Assembly (NCBI GenBank): GCA_016206875.1
Contig: JACQQR010000075.1
Span: forward strand, 1 to 9,336
Direction: 5' to 3'
DNA: 9,336 bases
Source of the DNA: Candidatus Omnitrophota bacterium
GTDB taxonomy: Bacteria; Omnitrophota; Omnitrophia; Omnitrophales; JACROU01
The notes beneath the pieces are model-generated. The model did not search any database, was not told the DNA's origin, and was given only the letters and a program-made list of their open reading frames with translations. Both the position numbers and the translations under genes were made by a program. Positions 1 through 6,242 of this stretch are shown here, one piece after another (within the stretch, counting starts at the first letter, position 1; the number at the start of each line of letters is the position of its first letter).

Positions 1-1026
1 CTGGATACGGCGGTAAAAGAATTCAAAGGTCTCTCGGAGGCCAATCCGGCTTATATCTCTTTCCTCACGCAAAAAACTTTTTTGGGCAGTGCATTCGAGT
101 TGGAAGTAACGTTCAACCAACTCCATCCCTTTCGTTGGGCATCCTGGGCATATTTTGCCGCTCTCATTCTATTTTCAATCGCGCTCTTCCGCCCTTCTGT
201 GAAGTGGGCGGGCTGGTTTGGGCGGGGTGCGTTTCTGGCGGGTTTCTTATTGCATACTTACGGTATTTTGCTGCGATCGCTCATTGCAGGCCGCCCTCCG
301 GTCAGCAATATGTATGAATCCGTGATTTGGGTGGCATGGGCGGCCGTGATGTTTTCACTGATTCTTTACTTTTTTTACCGGAATCCGGTGATTTGGCCGG
401 CCACGGCTCTATTAGCCAGCTTGACTTTATACCTCGTACAAAATATTCCTGCTTTTCTCGATCCTGCCATCACCCCGCTAGTGCCTGTTCTGCGCAGTAA
501 TTACTGGCTCACCATCCATGTGCTGACAATCACCTTGAGTTACGGCGCTTTTGCTTTAGCCATGATTGTGGGACATGTTTTACTATTCTTATTCGCTTTC
601 AAACCTTCCGATAAAGCGCTGATTGAAAGTATTGGCGCTTGGCTATACCGGCTGATCCAGATCGGCGTGATTTTGCTGGCGAGTGGAACGATTTTGGGCG
701 GTGTGTGGGCCCATTATTCTTGGGGCCGTTTTTGGGGATGGGACCCGAAAGAGACTTGGGCGCTCATCGCCTTAATCGGCTATTTGATTATTCTTCACAT
801 GCGGCTGGTTCAGTGGATAGGTCCCCTGGGCTTGGCCGTGGGATCCATTGTGGCATTCTTAGGGGTCTTGATGGCCTGGTATGGCGTCAACTTTGTTCTG
901 GCGGCAGGACTGCACAGCTACGGCTTTGGCGGCGGCGGAGTGGCCTATGTTGCGGCATTTATTGCGCTCGATTTGGCCGTAGTGGGCGCGCTCGCCTGGA
1001 AGATTAAAACGCAAAAAGCAATTTGA
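1..1026 (+). CDS. ccsA: CcsA-type cytochrome c biogenesis (haem export/ligation) protein, 5' end cut by the window
   Basis: Polytopic membrane protein of System II cytochrome c maturation, which presents haem to apocytochromes on the periplasmic side. The reading frame is open from base 1, and the first ATG/GTG/TTG that could serve as a start is a TTG at 82 with no convincing Shine-Dalgarno. I therefore read it as the C-terminal part of a longer protein, and 82 as an internal codon. Counting from 82, the tryptophan-rich haem-handling motif WGRFWGWDPKETW begins at residue 214. Four family-type histidines are present: H58, H146, H211 just before the motif, and H278 in LHSYGFG. RPPVSNMYES is also typical. 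About eight hydrophobic helices are visible. The soluble stretch before residue 28 suggests a fused N-terminal domain, as in long CcsA proteins of planctomycete-like bacteria. It stops with TGA two bases from the convergent cytochrome operon whose products it could mature. Confidence 0.9.
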   Translation: MDTAVKEFKGLSEANPAYISFLTQKTFLGSAFELEVTFNQLHPFRWASWAYFAALILFSIALFRPSVKWAGWFGRGAFLAGFLLHTYGILLRSLIAGRPPVSNMYESVIWVAWAAVMFSLILYFFYRNPVIWPATALLASLTLYLVQNIPAFLDPAITPLVPVLRSNYWLTIHVLTITLSYGAFALAMIVGHVLLFLFAFKPSDKALIESIGAWLYRLIQIGVILLASGTILGGVWAHYSWGRFWGWDPKETWALIALIGYLIILHMRLVQWIGPLGLAVGSIVAFLGVLMAWYGVNFVLAAGLHSYGFGGGGVAYVAAFIALDLAVVGALAWKIKTQKAI

Positions 1027-1028
1027 AT

Positions 1029-2537
1029 TTAGGCCAGCGCCCCATCGTGGCAATCCGTGCAGGACATCTCCTTCCAACCTTCTTCCGTTTGATCCGGATG
1101 GCGGAATTCCAGTCCCGTCATGGAGGTTTCCATGGCTTCGGGCGGGCCTTGGGCAACGATCGCGTGGCACGTTTCACACTTATTTGAAATTGCTTTTCCT
1201 TCCGTGGTTTTGTGCTTGCCGTCATGACAGCGAAAACATCCGGTTGAAATCATGTGCCCAATATGTTCCGGGTAGGCCTTCCAGCTCACTTTCATCTGGG
1301 GGAAGAAATTGACAGAATAAATTTGCTGGAGGGTCTGAATAGATTGATTCAGCTGGTCCTTCTTTTCTTTAAAAATTTCCGGATATTTTTCGGAGTAAAA
1401 TTTCTCTAGCCTCATCCGAATGCCTTCTAAAGCCTCCTCGGTTGTCGCATAACCGGCGGTTAATGCTTTGACAGCTTCCCGCTTCATATAAGGCAGCGCG
1501 GGCGCGATGAAGCCCAATTTCATCGCTTCATTGACCGATCTGGAGGGCGCGCGAAACTGGTGGCTGGGCCGGTTATGGCAGTCCATGCAATCCATCAATT
1601 CCTCCACTCCCGCTGGAGGCTGGCTTGCCGTAAACTGCGTGTCCTCATCAATATAAATTTCTTCCTTCCCGTTGGGTCCCGTGGATTTAACCCAAGGGAT
1701 TTTTTCCTGCTCTTTATCCGCAGCAATAAAGAAAACTTGATGATTCACGTTCATGTGCCAATGAATGCCTTCTCCGTACTGATAAGGAGCGCTTTGGCCG
1801 CCTACGAAAAGCATCATACGAGTTTTCCATTGGGTGTTCTGCTCATCGGGAAGGAAATAATGCAAGTCCTTTTCAACCATTCCATAATTCTGGCTGGGCC
1901 AATGACACCGCTCGCAGGTTTCACGGGCCGGGCGCATATTTTTGATGGGCGTTTCGATGGGCCGGTGGTATTTGTTAAATAAAATAGAATAAAGCTGATA
2001 TGTCCCCGAAGCTTTAGACCGCAGATACCAATCAAAACCATGCCCCACATGACAACTGGCGCAGGCCACGCGGGCGTGGGGAGACTCGTGATAGGCCGTG
2101 TACTCGGGCGCCATCACCTGATGGCACAATAGGCCGCAGAATTCCGGCGATTCCGTAAATTCGTAGGCTTTGTACGTCCCCACCATGGTGAATAAAAGAA
2201 AAAGAGTGACTACGCCAATCGATACGTAGGCAATTTTTTGATGCAGAGGATTGTTAAAATCAACGAGGGGAAAGCGGTGTAACTGACCTTTTTTGTGGCG
2301 ACGCCGCCTTTCGCGCCAGGCACCCAGCGGAATCAGAAGGAGGCCTGCGATCAAGCAAATCGGCAGAAAAAAATAAGTGACCGAGCCCAGGTAAGGATTG
2401 ATGCCTTCAACAAAAAGATCCAGGATAAAAAGAAAGAGAATAATGGAGAAGAAAAATATAGAGGATATAGCGCCAATTACGCTAATCCAATTTTGAAAAT
2501 AACTTTTTTCTGAGTTAGAAGATGGATTTTCAGCCAC
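1029..2537 (-). CDS. Membrane-anchored NapC/NirT-like seven-haem cytochrome c
   Basis: A 502-residue multihaem cytochrome, probably a quinol-linked electron carrier facing the periplasm. Three hydrophobic helices (about 17-42, 50-73 and 103-120) precede the haem region. Haem sites are C134-H139, with CX3CH spacing (CGLLCH), followed by six CXXCH sites at 159, 208, 317, 434, 454 and 493. Residues 134-220 carry the NapC/NirT-type layout: SPHARV, KASGTYQ, RPI, NMRPARETCERCHWP. The C-terminal half, with four more haems and a helical stretch at about 355-405, is an extension beyond NapC (normally four haems). The start is GTG, supported by GGAG five bases upstream; an in-frame TGA lies 18 bases upstream at 2556-2558 with no ATG between. 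It is the last gene of the operon, separated from the tetrahaem gene by repeats, and ends two bases from ccsA on the other strand with no terminator visible. Confidence 0.9.
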   Translation of the reverse strand: MAENPSSNSEKSYFQNWISVIGAISSIFFFSIILFLFILDLFVEGINPYLGSVTYFFLPICLIAGLLLIPLGAWRERRRRHKKGQLHRFPLVDFNNPLHQKIAYVSIGVVTLFLLFTMVGTYKAYEFTESPEFCGLLCHQVMAPEYTAYHESPHARVACASCHVGHGFDWYLRSKASGTYQLYSILFNKYHRPIETPIKNMRPARETCERCHWPSQNYGMVEKDLHYFLPDEQNTQWKTRMMLFVGGQSAPYQYGEGIHWHMNVNHQVFFIAADKEQEKIPWVKSTGPNGKEEIYIDEDTQFTASQPPAGVEELMDCMDCHNRPSHQFRAPSRSVNEAMKLGFIAPALPYMKREAVKALTAGYATTEEALEGIRMRLEKFYSEKYPEIFKEKKDQLNQSIQTLQQIYSVNFFPQMKVSWKAYPEHIGHMISTGCFRCHDGKHKTTEGKAISNKCETCHAIVAQGPPEAMETSMTGLEFRHPDQTEEGWKEMSCTDCHDGALA

Positions 2538-2542
2538 GCCGA

Positions 2543-2546
2543 CTCC
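2543..2546 (-). promoter_or_regulatory. Ribosome binding site deciding the GTG start of the seven-haem cytochrome
   Basis: GGAG on the minus strand, five bases before GTG at 2537. No ATG is available in frame before the upstream stop at 2556-2558, so this site fixes the start. Confidence 0.7.
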
Positions 2547-2566
2547 ATAATGCCATCAGGTGTTAT

Positions 2567-2599
2567 CAGGGACGGTTCCCTTAAGAGGAATCGTCCCTG
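2567..2599. repeat. Palindromic REP-like hairpin, 13-bp arms
   Basis: Arms 2567-2579 (CAGGGACGGTTCC) and 2587-2599 pair along all 13 positions with one G-T wobble, around a 7-base loop (CTTAAGA). No T-tract follows on either strand, so it is not a standard intrinsic terminator. A second small dyad, GGATGA-TG-TCATCC, overlaps at 2599-2612. The GGGACGGTTCC motif resembles ends of dispersed palindromes linked to REP-associated (Y1) transposases; that link is from memory of such elements, not shown here. Confidence 0.6.
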
Positions 2600-2625
2600 G
2601 ATGATGTCATCCTCTGGATATCGAC

Positions 2626-2653
2626 ATATTATTCAACCGGCTTAGTACCGCAA
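2626..2653 (-). promoter_or_regulatory. Possible sigma70-type promoter ahead of the seven-haem cytochrome gene
   Basis: On the minus strand TTGCGG (2653-2648) and TAATAT (2631-2626) are separated by 16 bases, about 90 bases upstream of the GTG at 2537. It lies inside the repeat-rich gap and could let the last gene be transcribed separately. The match is modest, and an AT-rich gap will give such matches by chance. Confidence 0.25.
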
Positions 2654-2683
2654 AACATTTAATATTGGGGATTCGCGGTACTA
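2643..2683. repeat. Inverted repeat, 9-bp perfect arms with a 23-base loop
   Basis: TAGTACCGC at 2643-2651 is the exact reverse complement of 2675-2683. It lies between the hairpins at 2567-2612 and 2690-2716, so nearly the whole gap between the two cytochrome genes is made of nested or adjacent palindromes. This suggests one composite repeat element. Confidence 0.6.
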
Positions 2684-2689
2684 TGCAGT

Positions 2690-2716
2690 TTGAGAATGGG
2701 CTACGCCCATTTTCAA
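2690..2716. repeat. Strong hairpin (12-bp stem, 3-base loop) just after the tetrahaem cytochrome gene
   Basis: Arms 2690-2701 and 2705-2716 pair with a single G-T wobble around the loop TAC. It begins six bases beyond the stop codon (2722-2724) of the minus-strand tetrahaem gene. It is not followed by a T-run in that direction. It may protect or weakly terminate the upstream transcript, or simply be part of the repeat element; its outer arm belongs to the 24-bp sequence repeated at 7786-7809. Confidence 0.65.
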
Positions 2717-2727
2717 TTTACTCATGC
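2704..2727 (-). repeat. 24-bp dispersed repeat, copy A
   Basis: Read on the minus strand, these 24 bases are identical to 7786-7809 read on the plus strand, so the two copies are inverted about 5 kb apart. Copy A contains the final alanine codon and the TGA stop of the tetrahaem cytochrome, then one arm of the 2690-2716 hairpin. Confidence 0.85.
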
Positions 2728-3252
2728 TGCAATAGGATGTTTGATCTTTTCCCATTTTTCTTTGAAATCAAAAGGCACGAAGTTGGGGCTTTCCTGATTG
2801 TGGCATTTCACGCAGGTGTTTTCATCCGGGATTATAAGTCCGGCTTCTTTGGCGGCGTCCAGGTCTTCCATAATGCTTTTCTTCATATAATCCTTGCCCG
2901 GGCCATGGCAAGTTTCGCAGGAAACGCCTTCTTCCACCCGAATGGCATCCGTCACTTTTTCCGGGGTGAAATAATAGGCCGTGGAATGGCATTTCAAACA
3001 CTCTCCGCTTTTTTGAGGATCTTCTATGCCTCTTTCAGCGGCAATTTTCTTGGCTTCCGGGGTTCCTAAAGTCTCAAAAGCTTTTGCATGTCTCGACTCC
3101 TGCCAAATCCGGTACTGTTCCCCCTGTTCGGGTTTTTTGTGGCAGAGCGCGCATTTTTGGGCTCCCACAAACTCGTGATCTAAAGCCAGGGCATTGAAAC
3201 TCATCAGGCTGAAAGCGGCAATAAAAATCGGAATCAGTACTTTATTTTTCAT
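2722..3252 (-). CDS. Secreted tetrahaem cytochrome c (c554-like family)
   Basis: A 176-residue periplasmic cytochrome. MKNKVLIP followed by a hydrophobic segment ending near NALA (residues 20-23) is a Sec-type signal peptide. Four CXXCH sites lie at residues 34, 85, 112 and 147. The region HAKAFETL, the ECLKCHSTA site, and EGVSCETCHGPG are typical of the cytochrome c554-like tetrahaem fold. The ATG at 3252 is preceded by GGAG at seven bases and overlaps the last 11 bases of the cytochrome b gene, so translation is likely coupled. A longer form from an ATG at 3309 is possible but would bury the signal peptide behind 19 residues inside the cytochrome b gene. It probably takes electrons from the Rieske/cytochrome b complex, the place c1 or f would fill (inference). 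Its stop codon lies inside a dispersed repeat. Confidence 0.9.
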   Translation of the reverse strand: MKNKVLIPIFIAAFSLMSFNALALDHEFVGAQKCALCHKKPEQGEQYRIWQESRHAKAFETLGTPEAKKIAAERGIEDPQKSGECLKCHSTAYYFTPEKVTDAIRVEEGVSCETCHGPGKDYMKKSIMEDLDAAKEAGLIIPDENTCVKCHNQESPNFVPFDFKEKWEKIKHPIAA

Positions 3253-4402
3253 GGGTTGGCTCCGTAGTTGCGTTGGGTAATATCTTGTGAGGCATTCCAT
3301 AAATATCAATGTGATAATCCGTATTGAAAATTTTCACGTTTTTTTCAGAGAAGTATCCCATCAAGCCGAAAATGAGAAGAGAAAGAAGCACCAAAACAAA
3401 GAACGTCATCGACAGCGGTCTTTTGAGCGGATTGCGGGGGCGCGATTTGTCCAAAAACGGCCACAAAAATAGAAAGAGCGGGGCCAAGGAAATAATCAGA
3501 AGCCCCCACATTTTTTCTGCAAATTTGAGCACCTGATACATCGGCAAAAAATACCATTCCGGTTTGATGGCATGCGGAGTTTGCATGGGATCGGCCTTCT
3601 CTCCAAGCTCAAAGGGAAAAACAATAGCTAAAGTGACCAAAACACCGAGCAGGATAAAAAAGACCACTCCTTCTTTCAAAAGATGATGAGGGAAAAAAGG
3701 AATTCCCTTCTTTCCTATATCTTTTTCCTCACCCACGGGATCCAGTGTGGCAATACCCTGAAACCGGACCAGAAATAAGTGCATCGCAATCAAGAAGAAT
3801 ACAGCCCAGGGAAGAATGATGACGTGAATGACGAAAAAGCGCGACAACGTTTCGCCGCCCACATTGGGGCCGCCTCTTAAAAATGTTTTAAGCCAGTCCC
3901 CTACCCAAGGGATGGCTGCCGGGATTTCAGTGCCCACTGTTGTGGCCCAATAAGCCAGTTGATTCCAGGGAAGCAAATATCCCGTAAAACCGAATCCTAA
4001 AGTAGTGAGAAAAAGAATCACTCCCGATATCCAAGTGATTTCTCTGGGTTTTTTGAAGGAGCCGGTGATAAAAGTTCTCAGCATGTGCAGAAACACAATG
4101 ATAATCATGAGTTGGCCGCCCCAGGCATGCACTTGCCGGTACAGCCATCCTAAATAAGGCTTGGTCATGATGAATTGAACGCTTTCGAAGGCCTCGCGAA
4201 TAGTCGGGCGGTAATAAATCAACAGCAGAATGCCGGTGAGCACCTGGCTGATGAAAAGAAATAAAGAAAGGCTGCCCAAGGTGTGAAACCAGCCTGTGTG
4301 AGGCGGCAGGGGTTTCTTTAATTGGTAATTGATGGGCTCGCGGATTTTTTCTACATCAAACCGATCCGTAATCCAGCTGCCGATTGTTTTCTTAAGATTC
4401 AT
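3242..4402 (-). CDS. Cytochrome b of a bc-type quinol oxidoreductase (fused b6/subunit IV)
   Basis: Quinol-oxidising membrane subunit, 386 residues, about the length of b6 plus subunit IV joined. Haem b ligand pairs are H92/H106 (13 residues between) and H193/H208 (14 residues between); the 14-residue spacing is the b6/Firmicutes type rather than the mitochondrial/proteobacterial 13. GYLLPWNQLAYWATTVG at 141-157 and PEWY at 281-284 are the conserved quinol-site regions. The b6f-type cysteine that binds the extra haem ci appears to be replaced: the corresponding FHTLGSLSLF at 39-48 has no cysteine. The ATG start is preceded by GAGGGG eight bases upstream. It follows the Rieske gene after a gap filled by a repeat and overlaps the tetrahaem gene by 11 bases. 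No c1 or cytochrome f gene is present. Confidence 0.95.
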   Translation of the reverse strand: MNLKKTIGSWITDRFDVEKIREPINYQLKKPLPPHTGWFHTLGSLSLFLFISQVLTGILLLIYYRPTIREAFESVQFIMTKPYLGWLYRQVHAWGGQLMIIIVFLHMLRTFITGSFKKPREITWISGVILFLTTLGFGFTGYLLPWNQLAYWATTVGTEIPAAIPWVGDWLKTFLRGGPNVGGETLSRFFVIHVIILPWAVFFLIAMHLFLVRFQGIATLDPVGEEKDIGKKGIPFFPHHLLKEGVVFFILLGVLVTLAIVFPFELGEKADPMQTPHAIKPEWYFLPMYQVLKFAEKMWGLLIISLAPLFLFLWPFLDKSRPRNPLKRPLSMTFFVLVLLSLLIFGLMGYFSEKNVKIFNTDYHIDIYGMPHKILPNATTEPTHEK

Positions 4403-4427
4403 AAAAGAAACCCCTCATTCATCATTC

Positions 4428-4549
4428 TGTCATTCTGAGCGTAGCGAAGAATCTACTTGTCACATCGTTAAGTATATTTTTAGCTTCGCAAACATTAAAG
4501 GGATTGCAACCCAGATTCTTCGCCCGACTGCGTCGGCCTCAGAATGACA
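4428..4549. repeat. 122-bp MITE-like element with terminal inverted repeats, inside the bc operon
   Basis: The ends TGTCATTCTGAG (4428-4439) and 4538-4549 are perfect 12-bp inverted repeats. A second inner pair, GCGAAGAATCT (4444-4454) and 4513-4523, is also perfect, and the middle is AT-rich. This GTCATTCTGAGC...GAAGAATCT unit is a widely dispersed bacterial repeat. It fills most of the 153-base gap between the Rieske and cytochrome b genes, leaving the cytochrome b ribosome binding site (4411-4416) intact. It codes for nothing I can support. Confidence 0.8.
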
Positions 4550-4555
4550 ACAAAT

Positions 4556-5017
4556 TTAAAACTTCACGAACACTTTTCCGTCCGACGCAACCACTTCGTA
4601 AATCGGCAATGGTTTAGGCGGCGGGCCCGAAACTACATTTCCTTCCAAATTGAAAAAACCGGCATGGCAAGGACAGGCGATTAATTTTTTGGCGCTGTCC
4701 CATCCCACCACACAGCCTAAGTGGGTGCAAATGGCCGAAAAGGCTTTAATTTCCTTCGGCGTGCGGATCACCAGCACCGGTGAGCCATTTACTTCGACTT
4801 TTTTATGGCCCCAGAGAGGGAAATCCTCTTCTTTGCCTACTTCCTCCAATCCCGAGGTTGGCCCCCGGCGCGTGATAGGCAAAAGGTAGGCCACTGCCGG
4901 AAGCACCATGCTGATAAACGTCATGAAGAGGCCGCCTTGAATCAGGAGGGTTAGAAAATCCCTGCGGGTTTTTTGATTGGGTTGATTGGGTTGATCGGGT
5001 CGATTTGGATTATTCAT
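4556..5017 (-). CDS. Rieske [2Fe-2S] protein of the cytochrome bc complex
   Basis: A 153-residue Rieske subunit that takes an electron from quinol at the cytochrome b Qo site. A twin-arginine signal/anchor, TRRDFL at 17-22, precedes one membrane helix (about 24-46). Cluster-binding motifs are CTHLGC (97-102) and CPCH (115-118), 12 residues apart, followed by GFFNLEG and SGPPPKPLP, which are standard for the fold. The ATG at 5017 overlaps the last 8 bases of the nine-haem cytochrome gene, pointing to coupled translation. An upstream ATG at 5053 is rejected because it would sit inside that gene and push the Tat motif further in. Odd feature: residues 4-15 are a short Pro/Asn/Gln tandem repeat. 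Its partner, cytochrome b, follows after the 4428-4549 element. Confidence 0.95.
   Translation of the reverse strand: MNNPNRPDQPNQPNQKTRRDFLTLLIQGGLFMTFISMVLPAVAYLLPITRRGPTSGLEEVGKEEDFPLWGHKKVEVNGSPVLVIRTPKEIKAFSAICTHLGCVVGWDSAKKLIACPCHAGFFNLEGNVVSGPPPKPLPIYEVVASDGKVFVKF
4973..5008. repeat. 9-bp tandem repeat in the 5' end of the Rieske gene
   Basis: Four units on the plus strand: TTGATTGGG, TTGATTGGG, TTGATCGGG, TCGATTTGG. On the coding strand they give a PNQ/PDQ/NRP tract directly before the twin-arginine motif. The unit is a multiple of three, so slippage would change tract length without a frameshift. Confidence 0.8.
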
Positions 5018-6242
5018 TTCTATCCATTCTGTGATATTTGAGAATGAATGCAATCACCATAATCACAATAAATATCCATAAAGGAATCAGGGCCAGAAAC
5101 CGCCAGCGGATAGAATTACGCTTTGCCTGCAAGGTATTGTTAATTTCTTTTGCTTGAGATTCGATGGTTTCTAGGAGGGGCGCAATTTTTCCTTCTTTGA
5201 GCATGTGTTGTTTGGTGGTCATTTCAATGAGATGCGTTTTCATCTCGCTAAGCATGGCTTCTTCATCCTGCGTAAAAATGCCTTCGCTGCGGGCGGATTG
5301 AATATTTTGGTCCTGAGTATGAAATGTTTGCTCGGCGGTTTCCACTTGTCCTTGAATCGTCTTACCCACTAGGAAAGCCGGACTCTCGTCTGTGTGGCAC
5401 CGAATACAAGATTGAGAAAAAAGCTCGGGGCTGGCGGGTTGAATATCATGAAAACCATGACAGGCGGCACATTGCAAAAACTTTTTATCCGGGGCGAGTC
5501 CCGCATGAACGCTTCCCAGGAAATTACTTTGTTCATTAATATGACATTTGCCGCAGGCGGCGTGAATTTCACTCACGCCCGGCGGTATAGCGCCGTGGCT
5601 TCCATGACAGCTGGCGCAATGGGCGGCTCCGGTGTCTTTCTTTTCGAGCAACGCAGTGCCGTGCGCGCTATTTTTATATTTTTCAAAAATGTCCGCAGGC
5701 AGTCCATATTGAGACATTAGCTTTTCATTGGCATGACATGTAGCGCAGGTTTTGGGCACATTAAACGGATAAACGGGGCTGGCAGGGTCGCTTACTTGGA
5801 GAACATCATGATAGCCATGGCAATCGCTGCAGCTGGCTACTCGTTTGTCATCTTTTTCGAATAATGCCTTGCCGTGGGCGCTGGTGTGATATCGGGCCAA
5901 CTGATCGGTGCGGGTTCCGTATGGATTCATAAACGCAACATCACTGTGGCAAGTGCCGCAGGTCTGGGTTAATTGCTTTTTATCCGGAATGCCGATGTAT
6001 CCGGTTCCCGGGGCCTTGGCCAACGCCGAATCCTTTTGAGAAGGGTCTCCGCCGTGGCAGTGATGGCAACTCATTCCCTGTTTGGCATGAATGCTGTCCT
6101 TGACTTCTCCCCAAATATCTTCGTGACAGCTGACACAAGCGCTGGCAGAACCGGATTCGCTCCGGGCGGCCGGAATCATCATTAAAAAAGCAAAAACAAA
6201 AGTAATGCAGGCTAAATGAATATTTAGTTTTGGTAAGAACAC
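5010..6242 (-). CDS. Tail-anchored nine-haem cytochrome c
   Basis: A 410-residue multihaem cytochrome with an N-terminal signal peptide (hydrophobic about 8-25, AARSES) and nine CXXCH sites at residues 36, 59, 95, 138, 166, 209, 230, 258 and 279. The haem region shows an internal repeat: a CXXCH site, then YGxxxD, then YHTSAHGKALFEK or YKNSAHGTALLEK, then CXXCHG, at about 95-145, 166-217 and more loosely 230-265. Residues 300-375 are polar and probably helical, without haem. A single membrane helix at about 378-402 and a short KYHRMDRNE tail anchor it. The GTG start is backed by GAGG seven bases upstream and overlaps the radical SAM gene by 19 bases. It lies directly before the Rieske gene, so it probably serves as the c-type electron acceptor or conduit of that complex (inference). 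I do not recognise a named family beyond multihaem cytochromes. Confidence 0.9.
   Translation of the reverse strand: MFLPKLNIHLACITFVFAFLMMIPAARSESGSASACVSCHEDIWGEVKDSIHAKQGMSCHHCHGGDPSQKDSALAKAPGTGYIGIPDKKQLTQTCGTCHSDVAFMNPYGTRTDQLARYHTSAHGKALFEKDDKRVASCSDCHGYHDVLQVSDPASPVYPFNVPKTCATCHANEKLMSQYGLPADIFEKYKNSAHGTALLEKKDTGAAHCASCHGSHGAIPPGVSEIHAACGKCHINEQSNFLGSVHAGLAPDKKFLQCAACHGFHDIQPASPELFSQSCIRCHTDESPAFLVGKTIQGQVETAEQTFHTQDQNIQSARSEGIFTQDEEAMLSEMKTHLIEMTTKQHMLKEGKIAPLLETIESQAKEINNTLQAKRNSIRWRFLALIPLWIFIVIMVIAFILKYHRMDRNE

Noticed and set aside
1560..1982. 140-residue plus-strand open frame inside the seven-haem gene
   Set aside because: Antisense shadow of a gene with seven intact haem motifs; its product shows no recognisable domain.
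2567..2716. Intrinsic terminators at the hairpins after the tetrahaem gene
   Set aside because: None is followed by a T-tract on the minus strand, so termination is not supported by sequence alone.
3253..3309. Longer start for the tetrahaem cytochrome at ATG 3309 (MIFMECLTRYY...)
   Set aside because: It would put 19 residues before a clear signal peptide and overlap cytochrome b by 68 bases. The ATG at 3252 has GGAG seven bases upstream and an 11-base overlap.
4329..4547. Plus-strand frame of 72 residues covering the 4428-4549 element
   Set aside because: Its sequence is a translation of a dispersed palindromic repeat running into the antisense of cytochrome b; not a gene.
5018..5053. Longer start for the Rieske protein at ATG 5053
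   Set aside because: It lies deep in the nine-haem gene. The ATG at 5017 gives an ordinary 8-base overlap and a better-placed twin-arginine signal.
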